From Cylindrodendrum hubeiense (taxonomy: Eukaryota; Ascomycota; Sordariomycetes; Hypocreales; Nectriaceae), in assembly GCA_014621425.1 (NCBI GenBank), contig JAANBB010000013.1:294126-358125 (forward strand): 64,000 nucleotides of DNA, in the 5' to 3' direction. This document shows, piece after piece, positions 49,460 through 61,207 of this stretch. The notes under the pieces were generated by a model, which was given only the letters and a program-made list of their open reading frames with translations, was not told the DNA's origin and did not search any database. Positions within the stretch are counted from its first letter, which is position 1; each line of letters opens with the position of its first letter. Both the position numbers and the translations under genes were made by a program.

Positions 49460-50646
49460 CTCAGCCAGCCACCACTCGCTGGATTGAGGTAAACCTCAGC
49501 ATATTACCCTCAATTGCCACTTCTCAGCAGGCCAAGAGACACTATTGTCCGGCCAATCCATACGAGATTGAGGTAACACGTCGGGATGACGGTTTCGATA
49601 GCGGCTTCTCAGCCAGCCACCATGGCATGGTAAACCATACGAGCGCACGCCACTCTGAGGATGCGTACGTAAGGGGCCATGTATTGGGCCACGCATCCAG
49701 GTGAAGCATTCCCATGCTGTCATCAATATTGGCTTTTTTAATTACCCAACTATACCCAACTAGATGCAAGCTAATTAAGCAGAGCGGCCCGAGCCATTGA
49801 AATTCGCGGGGTAACCAGCATAGACTAAGCCGTGTCTACATAATAGTCATTCAACCTACATGTCGATAGAGACCAATGCCAATTTTGGCAAGCTGCATAC
49901 ACACTGCATTAGCAAAAGTGATTCGATTATGTGCGCACTTCGCTTACAACGGCTGTGGTCCACTGAATTATTTGACCTGGCCAATGCAATTAATCGCTTA
50001 TTAACCTGGGCGCCTTTGCGGAGTCGGGAGGTGTGCTGAGTGTTTGGAGAATTCTACCGAATATTGTGAAGTTTCTGCTCTTCTGAGAAGTTTGGACAAA
50101 CAAAAACAACAACCCCAAAAAAGGATAGAGGCCATTATCATTGATTTCCTCTCGTCTCATATTTTTCCACGCCATAGATACTGTATGGGGTAATAATTTT
50201 GGAAAAGGACGAATGGATGAGCGACTTTGACCGCGCTTTCGATAATTATGTAAAGCAGAGGTAGCGTCGACTGCACCAAACGCAATTTACTGGGGTGATC
50301 TGAGATAATGTACATTCTGGTATCTCCTACCTTAGCTACCTTAGACCTGCCCAGATCATTGGGGCCTCTATTCCACGTGATGCCAGGGCTTTTATCGCTA
50401 TGAAATGGACACGGTCTATGGTTAGCATTGTTATTGTGATTGTATATATGATGTGACCAAATTTGCGACTATTGGAAGTGGTTGGGTGAGAAGTGCTTGC
50501 CCTTTCACGACATATTTGCGGTAATTAGAAGTGGCTTGCTGAGTGCTTGCCACTTCCAGATAGCTGTATAACTATCATAAGTGGCTGGCTGAGGAGTAAC
50601 TGCCACTTTAGCACACCCTTGCGGCTATCCGACGTGGCTGGCTGAG
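49460..50646. repeat. Dispersed hairpin-like repeat, core GTGGCTGGCTGAG
   Basis: Four imperfect direct units begin at about 50475, 50528, 50579 and 50633 (spacing 51-54 bp), each with AGTGG-x-TG-x-CTGAG-like cores. Units 2 and 3 carry inverted ends: GAAGTGGC (50528-50535) with GCCACTTC (50549-50556), and AAGTGGC (50579-50585) with GCCACTT (50602-50608), able to form hairpins. The reverse-complement core CTCAGCCAGCCAC occurs at 49460 and 49608. The direct array ends about 400 bp before the start of the next gene. Confidence 0.65.
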
Positions 50647-51049
50647 TGTCTCCTTTCAAGACAGGCACAATCATTGATCCTCACTAACCAAACATTCACT
50701 GAATCTCAGCAGGTCAGGAGCACACCCACTCAGCAGCTTGCCAAGAGCGAGACGTAGTCGCTGCTATTACGGTATGTGGAAGATATAAGGGTTCCTTTAA
50801 GGCCATCCATCATTTCAGAATTATTCTCATCACTCATCGCTTGAACAATAGCATTTCTTGATCAACCACGATCATAGCTTCGAACAAGGTGAGTACGGCC
50901 AGTCAAGTATTTGATCGCAAAGCCCAAATTCTGACTATTACCACTCTTTTTGGGTTTTTAACACGCACTAACGTATTCAAAATGAAAAAGCAGTCCCACC
51001 GGTCACTTGAAAATTCACAGAACACAGCATCATCCATACGGCTGATAAA

Positions 51050-51583
51050 ATGGCCCCATCAATCCTGGCAGCTCATTACGGCGGGCAAGACGTCACCACT
51101 CTAGCCAACGTGCAGTTTAGCTATGGCGAGGACCTCTCAGTCTCCACCGATGAGCTCCAAATTCAAGATCCGTGGAAGAACGTCCGCAAGTCACTCAGCG
51201 TTATTTACCGCTTTGACAACGGCCAGATTCACGGCTGCGTGATCCCACAAGATTCCGGACGCATTTATACGCTCTCTGACGATCGCAGAGATGCGGAGTC
51301 GGAGAAAATAACATTCATTCCCTCGAACTACGCTCCTCCGGACAGGAGAAAGGTGCGGATCCATGCGGTCATTTGGGGACTTTCGCAAGTCGAAGACAAG
51401 GAAGTTTACAACAACCTCTACGACAAATTTGCCCGAAACGAGTCGATCCCTCTCACCAATGGTTTCTTTAAGAAAGATACCTGGGTGGGTATTGGAAAGA
51501 GTGCTGTTATTGTTTACTCTTTCCATGGTACTTTGAAGTATATTTCTGGTAAAGAAGGCAACTCTATCGCATTTGCCTATTAA
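51050..51583 (+). CDS. Small intracellular protein of unknown function
   Basis: Single coding exon, 177 residues, no signal peptide and no membrane span. It opens MAPSILAAHYGGQDVT and has DPWKNVRKSLSVIYRF and a C-terminal VGIGKSAVIVYSF, giving a strand-rich look. Similar short proteins with YGG-x-DVT and DPW-x-NV motifs occur in ascomycetes, as far as I recall, but I cannot name the family. A 5' UTR intron is likely at 50889-50993 (GTGAGT, a CACTAACG branch site, GCAG). The ATG at 51050 is the first after that acceptor in a long frame. The repeat array at 50475-50646 lies in its upstream region. Confidence 0.68.
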   Translation: MAPSILAAHYGGQDVTTLANVQFSYGEDLSVSTDELQIQDPWKNVRKSLSVIYRFDNGQIHGCVIPQDSGRIYTLSDDRRDAESEKITFIPSNYAPPDRRKVRIHAVIWGLSQVEDKEVYNNLYDKFARNESIPLTNGFFKKDTWVGIGKSAVIVYSFHGTLKYISGKEGNSIAFAY

Positions 51584-52153
51584 GCAGACCTCCCCGTTGC
51601 AAATTCCTGGGCCCGAGCAGTTGAGAGTATAGGAGCTGCTCTCGGAGCAAACGGATGTTGACTAGGAGTTGGGGATGCGAGTTAGAGGATTCGGATCATG
51701 AGTGCATCTGGCATGGGAGTTAGCTGAGTATGCTGTTCCTATCTCTCATTATTCCGGACTTGCTACCGTCAGCAGCCAGGCCTCTTGGCTTTCTTGAGGC
51801 CTAGGGATTCAACATCTCAAGACACTTATTTTGGTTGTGCATGGAGGTGAGGGAGGATAGCTTCCAGGAGACATCATCAATTCTGTACTGTTTTCCGGAC
51901 CAAGATTATGGCGCTCTTCCGTGACCTGTACAATGAAATGGTTCCTACTTGAACACGTCATTCATTTCTCATCTTTTCTCTCACTTTAACAATTGAGAGG
52001 TTACCTCAAAGTTATCTTAATATTAAAGTTCTATATGCGTCTGTGGGACTGATACGGATCCTCCTCAGGTTGCGTACTGTATCTACGTCTTGCCTCCAAG
52101 ATTCCACGGTTCCCAGGCATGGGTCGTCAAGTGGCAAGTTCGCAATTAAATTG
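51584..52153. other. Convergent intergenic region
   Basis: Between the 3' ends of the unknown small protein (+) and the second carboxypeptidase (-). No gene seen. Confidence 0.55.
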
Positions 52154-54129
52154 TCACAATTCCTCCAATTCATCCAAGGTGTGCATGTTTTCTTCACCGT
52201 CAGCTTTGCTCTGCATTTCCTCATGGAGGCTGGTGAACAGTGTTGGGCACGTTCCTGCTTGAGGCAAGGGCTGTACTATGACTCCATCCTTTATGAGAGC
52301 AGTCCCTTTTTTCACATCATCAATCTGATTCTTTGCACAGGTTCCAGGCATGGCCCTCAGATAGCATACTACTGGGGGAACTGGAGGCGCCTTGAGGTTG
52401 GTTGTGGATTTGTAGGGGCCGCTTGTCGAATAGTTGCCAGTTACAGGGATCTTTCCAGTGGCGATGTCTTTGTTTTGCATGGTTCTGTGAAGGATTTGAT
52501 AGGCAGCTTTGGGCTGGTAGGCAGGCACCATATGCCCAGACTGATAGACGCGGGTGAAAGAGAACAAACCGTGCTGGCGGACCTGGCCTGCTGGTTTAGG
52601 ATCGTCTGTGATGACATCGGCATATCCCGCGAGATTGAACTCGTTGCTTTGTGCATAGCCTACACCCAGACTTATTCGCTCGCCACCAATCCAGTTGCAA
52701 GCATAGTCACGATCTCCATATACCATGGCCACTCGGATACCAGAGTCGAGAAGACTAGCGATATTCTCGAGATAGCCGTGAGAATTTCTCCTCGCATAGT
52801 CTCCAGTCAGGTTGAATGCTCTCCCAACAGTACTGGATATGTCAGTGTAATTAACAGGTACCCCCAATGCCTTGTGTATATTTTCATCGGCAAGGTAGCC
52901 CAGATATTCATTCCCTGGGAATGAATCTAGGTAGCAATGGGCGATATCGTAAAATCCCCACTTCTTGCGGTTGATATAAGGCCCCTCCACCTCATTCTGA
53001 CAGAAATCGCTTGCGTCCTCGCATGCCTTGTTGACCTCAGTCACATTGCCATACATTCTGGGATCCAAGGATTTGCCGAGGTGCAGACAATTGAGAATCT
53101 TATCCTGGCAGCCGTCCTGCTTCGAATATGCCACAAGGGCATCTGCATATTCATTGCTGGTGATACCAGAAATATTGTACGCATTCTTGTCAAAGGCAAA
53201 CTCCGGAGCAGATGTTTCCTGAACAAGCAGATCTACACATCCGTTGATGATGCCGAGTGTTGTAAGATTGAGAACATTTGCATCTGGCAAGGACCCATCT
53301 TGAATCCGAGCATTTTGCTGCTGGATAAACGCGGCGAAGCTTGGTCCATAGCGACCACCATATGATTCCGTCCAGATGCTGATGGAGCCATCGCTGGAGT
53401 TGCGCCTGGAGAAGTCTTGTGACCACACCTGTAAAAAGTTCCAAAAATGTCGAGCAGCGTTTTCTGTTGTATTAGCTGTCGATTCGACGTTCTGACTGCT
53501 GAAGTTCCCGGGAATCTTTGTAGGGTTCCCCAGAGGTGTCCCATTAGGGCTCTCGGGGATAATGTTGCCAGTCTCCAAATCCAACAGACCCTTGGTAATG
53601 ATATCGTAACTGAAGCCTGTTTGGACAGGTTGGTCGATATAAAGCATGTTATAATCTTTGTTCCAGGACCAAGGGTTTGGTTCCGAGGTAAGATTGCGGT
53701 TGATGTAGCACGGTCCGTTCTCCGTGAAAAGCCCAAACATGGACGACGCGCCAGGCCCACCATTCAGCCAGATAACCAAAGGAGAATTTTCAGGGTCCTT
53801 CTTGGATTCAAAATACCAGAAAAATGTGTGAATAGGGTAGTCATGTGTGACATCGATCATTGAATTGGGTGGAAAGTTCACGTAGCCAGCGTATGATTTC
53901 GCCTCTCCACACACTCCAGCCTAGATTAAGACGGTCAGGACCCGGGGCACAAAAAGAAAAGTGTTTTCTCAGAGATTCAGGCAAAACATACAGGAACCTC
54001 TTTTTCAGATACGCTGGCGCCATTGAAAATGGTCGAGTAGATAATCGTTGTTTTGTCGGACCCCACTGTCTGATGCGCTCCACCCGATACCCCAAGCCAG
54101 AGCAGCGAGATTCTAGGCCACAAATGCAT
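52154..54129 (-). CDS. Serine carboxypeptidase, family S10 (second copy type)
   Basis: Exons on the minus strand 54129-53992 and 53920-52154 (intron 53921-53991, GTATGT...CTAG); 634 residues. The first exon gives a signal peptide (MHLWPRISLLWLGVSGGAHQ). The S10 core has WLNGGPGASS, the nucleophile Ser232 in TESYGGRYGP (Thr in place of the usual Gly before Glu), Asp451 in GDRDYACNW and His509 in QSGHMVPAYQP, so the triad is intact. Many NxS/T sites suggest heavy glycosylation. The C-terminal tail of about 100 residues after the His region is longer than usual. It differs clearly from the S10 gene at 23732, so it is not a recent duplicate. It lies about 1.2 kb from the decarboxylase-family gene on the same strand. 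Confidence 0.93.
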
Positions 54130-55328
54130 GATTGGCTATTTGTATTGCTGCAAATGCTAGGCAATAGGATATATAAGGCGTTCAATCTTGTGCTGATGTG
54201 GTGTGTAGAATAAATAGAGAGATGTCAACTTGAAAGTGAATGTTAAGACAATATGGCTCTTAGAAACTGTGGCAGGCGATCGAACTATTGTTATATCTGC
54301 ATATTGATTTATGGGGATTGTTGTTGCTATTTTCTCTTACGTTAGTCATAGTGTTTTACTGTCTCACTACAGCCACTAGCATCCTGATTTTGTATCACTT
54401 GATCTTGAGTAACGTCTAGAATCGCAATACTCACAACAATAATGCCGGAATGGGTTTTACGTTCCGCGCGTCTCGAGGTCCGTTGAAGGAAAGTCCAGCC
54501 GATAGACGAGACAATACAACGTCAATCATGCCTCCAGTGGCAAGACCTACATTTTATTGAGTAATGTAGACGAACAGCCCGTCTGTACATAAGTATACTG
54601 CCTTTACCTCTCCGCTCTTCCTGTTGCATAAATTTGACATTTACGTTGTCTGGTTTTAGATGTGTCTCGGGCGGCATAGGCTTCCCGAGAAGACGCCGTC
54701 ATGCCGTCCGACATTTCGAAGTTTAAAATGGAATCGGACCGATAGACCCCACAACTGATAATGTGCCTTGCCTAAACAAGTTTTCTCTGCACGGGTAACA
54801 CACCCTTCTCTGCGTTTTGTTTAGCAAGTGAAACAGTTAGAAAACTGAACCCCTGAGCGTAAGATCAAAGCAGAACGACCGTCTGATTAAGATAATAGGG
54901 GCTTTGGTAATAATCCAGTCTCTTGAAGGAAAAGGAAAAAGAGATATGACTTTTAAGATTGGTTGATTAAGAAATGAACATCACAATGCGCAGATAGAAA
55001 TAAGCAAACCCAGTTGAATTATACGATAACTCCAAGAGCTTTAAACTTTTTCTAATAGTTACCTGCTACCCGGCATGTCAAAGCCCACGCAACCTTCATA
55101 GCCTGAGTAGCTAACCGAATCACGTGGCTGTTGAAGCCCGTGTGCCTAACAAACTCAAGTCCTTGATCAGACCAGACATAGTGATGATATAATTTTAAAA
55201 GTTATTTGTAATAATAACTTGATGAATCCATGCACCAAACAATCTGCCCTATTCGACATCTCAGAGCAAAGAACTGTCCAACCACATTGTTGCTGGGAGT
55301 TTCGCTCCCTCATGCTTTGACCCATTTC
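54130..55328. other. Intergenic region, promoter of carboxypeptidase
   Basis: About 1.2 kb, AT-rich, no supported gene. It lies between the decarboxylase 3' end and the carboxypeptidase 5' end, which are transcribed in the same direction. Confidence 0.55.
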
Positions 55329-56708
55329 TTAGGCATAGGCATAGGCCAACTCACTCCGAACCGGAATATTCTTCTTGGAGGTACCAGGAGATGCTGCAGT
55401 AACCCATGCCAGCTTCAACCCGTTTCTAAAAAGCAGACAGCAGGTTGAGCCTCCGTGGTGGAACATTCCAAGCTCCTCTCCTTTGGCAACTGGGTGTGGT
55501 AACTGCTGCTGACTGAACCTCGAAGCGATTTCGCATGTCGATACATCAGCCATACCAACATAGATGACGCATATCAAACCGATAGGATCTTTGGCGTTGA
55601 TAAAGAAGATCGCCCGTGTTGCGACGTGGGTGATGTACCCTTGAGCCTTATCAGGGGCAGCAGGATCAGGACCCTCTGGGTTAGTAAACCCGGAGATGGT
55701 GGGTTCCGAGAAATACGTCCCATCGACAACATTGGCGTATACAACGTCTCCTTCCACTGGGGAGTTCCAGCGATGGTAGGACGTAGCGCTGAGGAAGGCC
55801 TGGAAAACGGTACCGCCGATGAAATTGCTAGCATCTGGGTGGTGATTCAGCATCTCGGCTACGGAGTAGGACTGGCCCTTCAACCAAAAGGTATCGTATT
55901 CCTTCACGTTCGTCTGGAGTGCAAATGGTTTAGATTCGCATGAGCTCACAACCCATTTTGGGTCATCCTTGTAGGCAACAGGTCGGAGTCTGTCGATATC
56001 TTTGAATTCTCTGACAAAAAAGGCATCCCATGAATTATAGCCCCAATGTATGGGATCACCGATCGGGTCGCATTTGAAGAGTTGATCGAATGTAAGCGGC
56101 TTCTGGCCTTCGACATTCGTGTCCATCTCGATATGTACCAAAGCCTCTTCGCTCAGCCACCCATCTTTACTGGCAGTAATGACGTATTTTGATTTATCCG
56201 TCTGGAGAACATCTTTTCCCCAAGAATTGAGAATAGCTTTCAGTTTCTTGTTGACCTCGGGGTGGAGGAAGAAGGCATACCCGCTCTGGGTAGCCATGGG
56301 CCAATCCAGAATAGCGTTGAACGGGAACCCAATCAAGCCGACTCCATACTCGGTCTGGCTCCATTTGGGCGCAATCTCTGTCATTATGACAGAGAATAAA
56401 TCAAGCATGTGCTTATAGTGTCGAATCTGCTTGTTTCCAACTGGGTCCTCCCTGTAGGGGTCTTTGTCGGGAACTTCATCGAACATGGCTGAGGCCAACA
56501 TGCGGAGTTCAGTGGTGCTTTCAATAAGCGTGTCGAGTTCTTTGACAGGTTCAGGCCATGCCGGTAGGTCCCGGCGCTGATTTCTGCTATCCACCGTTTC
56601 GACAAGATTTTTGACCCAGGCAATCAAAACCTTGGGATTATCGGGCAACCAGCTGCCGACCCGATGGAAGTGGCGTCGCCGATGCGGCAGAGGGATGAGA
56701 GTTGCCAT
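55329..56708 (-). CDS. PsiD-like decarboxylase of the phosphatidylserine decarboxylase family
   Basis: Single exon, 459 residues from the ATG at 56708, which begins MATLIPLPHRRR; the frame is open further upstream but reads as low-quality sequence. The N-terminal half (WLPDNPKVL, YKHMLDLFSVIMTEIAPKW, GFPFNAILDWPMATQSGY) matches the domain found ahead of the catalytic part in PsiD-type enzymes. The C-terminal half is the PSD domain, ending GEELGMFHHGGSTCC. The GGST motif, in place of the LGST of true PSD, is the self-cleavage site; Ser421 would become the pyruvoyl group. Such soluble relatives decarboxylate amino acids in some fungi (tryptophan for PsiD), and others are unstudied. No membrane anchor or mitochondrial leader is seen, arguing against phospholipid synthesis. 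Substrate unknown. Confidence 0.9.
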   Translation of the reverse strand: MATLIPLPHRRRHFHRVGSWLPDNPKVLIAWVKNLVETVDSRNQRRDLPAWPEPVKELDTLIESTTELRMLASAMFDEVPDKDPYREDPVGNKQIRHYKHMLDLFSVIMTEIAPKWSQTEYGVGLIGFPFNAILDWPMATQSGYAFFLHPEVNKKLKAILNSWGKDVLQTDKSKYVITASKDGWLSEEALVHIEMDTNVEGQKPLTFDQLFKCDPIGDPIHWGYNSWDAFFVREFKDIDRLRPVAYKDDPKWVVSSCESKPFALQTNVKEYDTFWLKGQSYSVAEMLNHHPDASNFIGGTVFQAFLSATSYHRWNSPVEGDVVYANVVDGTYFSEPTISGFTNPEGPDPAAPDKAQGYITHVATRAIFFINAKDPIGLICVIYVGMADVSTCEIASRFSQQQLPHPVAKGEELGMFHHGGSTCCLLFRNGLKLAWVTAASPGTSKKNIPVRSELAYAYA

Positions 56709-58367
56709 GGTCAATTTCTGGGTAATCTGCTTCGTCAAGAGAATTGTGGATGAAGTCAGGAGTATGAAAGAGATTTTCTCAAAGAGATTAATAATGTGCA
56801 ATGTGGTGAAGTATCGAAGGGGGCTTGCCCGGCGTATTTGAAGCACCACGGCATGTAAACCTAAGCACTCCATTGTCCACAAGCCCTCCTACCAATACTA
56901 GCTAACTTACCTGCGTTCAACCGAGCGAATACTAAGGTGATCTTGGAGGAGGTATTGTCTCAGACTGACTAAAGGCGGTGAGGTCTGATACCTGTTCTGC
57001 TTTTGAAAATGGCTTTTACTAAGTACCTAAAATGCATGTAGCATGACCTGGACATTCTGCTGCTATTTTTTGTATTCCGAAACGTAATCAACTGTCCGAG
57101 TTGGTGAATCAATACTCATGTCACTCACTAGACCCCCGTTACTCACTTCACACAAGCATGGCAAATGCAGGTTCCGACAAAATGAAATTTAAGTGTGGAA
57201 ATTTTGATGTTTAAAAATCAGCAAATGACTTATTACTGTTCAGGGCTGCTGAGTTGGAGAGGCGCAGCTAGGTGGTAACTGGTATCTAATGATATCAGCG
57301 ATCGACCAGAGCGATTTCAATGAGCAACTAGATAGAAGTCAGTTGGGATACGTGGCCTAGGGACTTTTGTTTGTAACCTATTGGGCCTTCTGAGATGGTG
57401 TGCCACGTTCGATGTTGCTTTCATGTTGACGGACGCCTTGTGTATACCCAGAACGACTGATATCTAGAAAGGGTTGTTATGGAACTTCTGTGCAGACCTC
57501 GGCATCTTTCCGGGACAATCTAAGTTGCATAAGCAAAGTGTTACGGGCGAGAAAGAGAAAGTAGCCGGTGCTGAGTTGAGACAGCAGAATACAAGCTTGT
57601 GTATGTTTTATGTAATTCTTTTCAGTGAGTGAGGGTCTTAAAGCTTAACTGGGACAACATGGAATGGCATGATATGCGGCATTATGTATCAGAACCTGAG
57701 CTACAAACATATTGCCACTTCACGTACAAGTGGACAAATGAATATGTGGCCGAGATGTTGAGACAATGAATATCAGCTGATCCTGTACTGCAAGCCGAGC
57801 CTCGGCCTGTGCATCAGCCCGTGTTTCCAGCGATACCAGCCGGCTATACTCATGATACTTGACGCCGGGCGGGGAAGAAGCCGACATAAACATCCCAGGT
57901 TCGCCAATGAGAGTATCATGATCTCACATCTTGTCGCCCGCTGCCCACCCCTCTCCTGCAGCCACCGCAGATCGCACACTGTCGGCGGCACAGACAAGAC
58001 CGGCCGGGGGTCCCGAACCCTGAAGCGGGCAAACTTCTATTTAGTAGCTGACAGTGGCATCCTCTTGCTACTCCTAATGCATCTCGATCTCAGCTCTGTT
58101 CTCAGCACCTAACAGTAATCTATAATTAACTCTTGTTAAGAGTTGATTCACATTCGTATATAAATAGAAGCTATACTAGTAAAGACAGGAGATAGAATTA
58201 ATTGATGTTTTGGCCATTAAAATCAGGATAATAGGTGTCTAGAAAAAGATAGCAATAATTATATATCAGATATTTATTTATGATATGATTGGAGTCCAAT
58301 TATAGTATTATAAGTAGAATACAGTTTTGGTATTATTAATTAATATATTTAATAGAAGTGACATGAT
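56709..58367. other. Intergenic region, AT-rich to the right
   Basis: About 1.65 kb without a supported gene. From about 58110 the composition turns strongly AT-rich, merging with the transposon flank. Confidence 0.55.
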
Positions 58368-58369
58368 TA

Positions 58370-61205
58370 CTCGGTGGGTTGACTAAGCGTGGCCGTTAGG
58401 CCCCCACCTCTCCCTTGGAGAGGTGGTATCGTAACCTGTAATTGTGTCGGTTGTGTAACTGCCTTTTTTAATTTTAGCTGTATAGGGCTATGGTAAAGGA
58501 GGTCCTAAATTAATAAGAAAAATATTATTATGAAGCTATTGATCTAAATAATTATATCCCTGAATGTGAGATATTTTTATCAAGGAATAGGACTGTAGTA
58601 AATTAATATATCAAGACCCTATGTCCGGCGCCGCGACTTCGGCATAGCAATTTGAGTACTACTAATAGTAATTTCTAGCTTATCTTTGCTATTATCCGAA
58701 TAATGATTAGGTACCTGATTGTAATTAAATCCTCTGTAATTAATAGTCTGTATCTGAGTCTTATTTTCCTTAGCTATTTTATCTGTAAATGGTCTATTTT
58801 GAATATTTAAAATATGCTGTGTTATAGTCTCAATCTGTACGGATATAGTGATCTTAATATTATTACTATCTGACCCTCTATCTTGAGGTAAAGGAGGTAG
58901 CTTAATTGATGAGATTATTAAGATAAAATCACTGATAATAGTATCAGGACTTTCAGTCTTGTCAGCCTGATCAGTTAATCTAGCTTCCTTTAAGTCTTTC
59001 CAAGTGACCACTTTAGGGATAGCTAGGAGGGTCAAAAGTGGCCATGTTATAAATAGAAAAGACTATCTCTGATTATCAGTATCAGCCCAAGACTGTAATA
59101 ATCACTCAATAGCCTCAATCTTTTCTAGAAGCCGGTTTCTATTTCACATTTCCTGTAGCTGAGCCTCTTTCTCTACAAGCCGGGCTGCCTTTGCAGCAGT
59201 TACTGGCCAGCCCCAAGAGCAGGGCCAAGAGAGCCCAGCTTCCCCGGCTACCTCAGTAGTCTCATTTTCACGGATATTATAGAAAAGCTCTACCTATAGC
59301 CACTTTTCCTTCCTAATAATAATATTCTGATCTTTATAACTATAATTATTGATCTTATAATATAACTGGTTAATAGTATAAACCCTATTATTAATTTGAA
59401 TTTGATATTATGTATATATATACTAGCCTTTTTATGCAATCTATTCCTTTTAAAGTTAAATAATCTTTTTATGTGATAATTATATTATAATAGAAAGATC
59501 TAAGATAATCTTAGTATATAAGATAATTACTCTTATTAGGCTATTTAAAATATATAATTTATTTTAAATTAAATATAGGTCTTTCTTAGTCTTTTAAGAT
59601 ATACTAATATCTCTTTATAATTATTTAGGAAATAATAACTTTTCTTTATCCCTTATAGTTTTATATAGGGGCCCTAAGATAAACTCTAAGTTAAAGGGTA
59701 TAAGACTAGCCTTTTCAAATCTAATATAAATATAATATACTTTAAATACTATCTTATATAGTTGGTTTTATTAATTGAGAATATTATATTAGGATATATA
59801 TATACTACTAATAATAAGGAAGTTATTAAGAGTGTGTTATTATTCCCTTTTAAGATACTAATAGATTCTAATATTAAGAGGCTAAAGAAGATAACTTATA
59901 TAAGAAAGAAGGTAGAAAGGGATAATATTAAATATATAATAATATTAGATAAAATCAGGATCTTTATAAGTAAAAAACCTATCTATTAGAAATAATTAAT
60001 AAATAAGATCTATTTTCCTAGTTATCTAAAAGATAGAAAATATTAAAGTTTAGTTCTAAGTCTCCTTTATAAGGTCAGGATTATAGCTAAATTAGATCTT
60101 AATAGAGAAATTATTAAAGTTATTATTATAAGTAAATAAATAATAATTAAAGTACTATAACTATTACCAGGCTTATTAGGTATTATTAAAGCTAGAAGAT
60201 ATATATATTAAGATTACCTATTTATTAATATTAACTATAATATATTTTTCTAATAATACCTTTACTATTAGGATAAGAAATAAAGGTATTAATATTCTGG
60301 TTATATTAATTATATCTATAGAAGAAAGAGAGTCTTTATTCCCTAATTAGAAGATTATAAACTAGGTATTTTCCTTTATTTAGATTAAAAAGATCTTAAA
60401 ATTATTATTAATCTACCTAATTTAAAGAGATATCTTATTAAAATTCCAGAAATTAACCTTCTTAATTAACTTCCCTATTATAATAGCTTTAAATTCCTTA
60501 AACTAGTCTTCTAATCTTAAAAGGTTAAGTTTAATATTAGTATAGATAATTTCCTTAATTTTTAGGGTCTTATATTATAACTTTAGATAATACTTTTTAA
60601 AATAATATACCCAAGACTTTAAAATCATAATCTTAGGACCTTTAATATAGTATTTTCATAAGAAGCTAGTATAGTTACAGATAGTAGGCTCTATAATAGC
60701 AAATACATTCTTTTCTATAATTCTAATAAATATAACTAAAACTCACTCCTTTATTATTATAAGAGCTAGCGGATAACTGCCTTTATGATCAGAAAGAAGA
60801 GCTTTTCCTACTCTTAATAAAGATATATATTTCTTTATAATAGAGGCCCTAGCTTAATATTAAGTAATGATTTCTGTGATAATTATCTTGCAAGATAGTG
60901 TGGGGTTCCCACAAGTTATATGTATAACTGTATTACCAGCTAGATACACATGGACTGTACAAGCCGCAGTTATACGGGATTTAGCTAAAATTGGAGGTAT
61001 AGTAAGATTGATAGTAAAAGATACTAGGGTTCAATTTTGGAAGAGATTGGGCTTGAATAGAAGCTACTGGCTTATACGGAAGTTGAAAAAGGCAGTTACA
61101 CAACTAACGCAGTTACAGGTTACGATACCCCCTCTCCAAGGGAGAGGGGGGAGCCTAGAGCTCCCAGTGGAGCCTGCGTAACGTGTGCTTAGTCAACCCC
61201 CCGAG
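58370..61205 (-). mobile_element. RIP-degraded Fot1/pogo-like (Tc1/mariner) transposon, 2836 bp
   Basis: Long terminal inverted repeats: left about 58370-58470, right about 61082-61205. They share GGTTGACTAAGC at the tips, CCTCTCCCTTGGAGAGG (itself palindromic), GGTATCGTAACCTGTAA and GTTGTGTAACTGCC. The right arm is about 23 bp longer. The tips read CTCGG...CCGAG and are flanked by TA (58368-58369 and 61206-61207), the Tc1/mariner target duplication. On the minus strand, scattered over stops, are traces of a DDE transposase: a WNF-x-x-x-S block (NFDETGF-like) and, later, a LIL-x-x-K-x-LLEK block near 60.3-60.5 kb. Near 58619-59035 a 138-codon frame survives, probably the C-terminus. The interior is almost all A and T, with many stops, so the copy is dead and RIP-mutated. 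Confidence 0.85.
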
Positions 61206-61207
61206 TA

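Noticed and set aside
50475..50646. Regularly spaced repeats resembling a CRISPR array
   Set aside because: The genome is eukaryotic, units are imperfect, there are only four and the inter-unit sequence is itself related. Reported as hairpin-like repeats instead.
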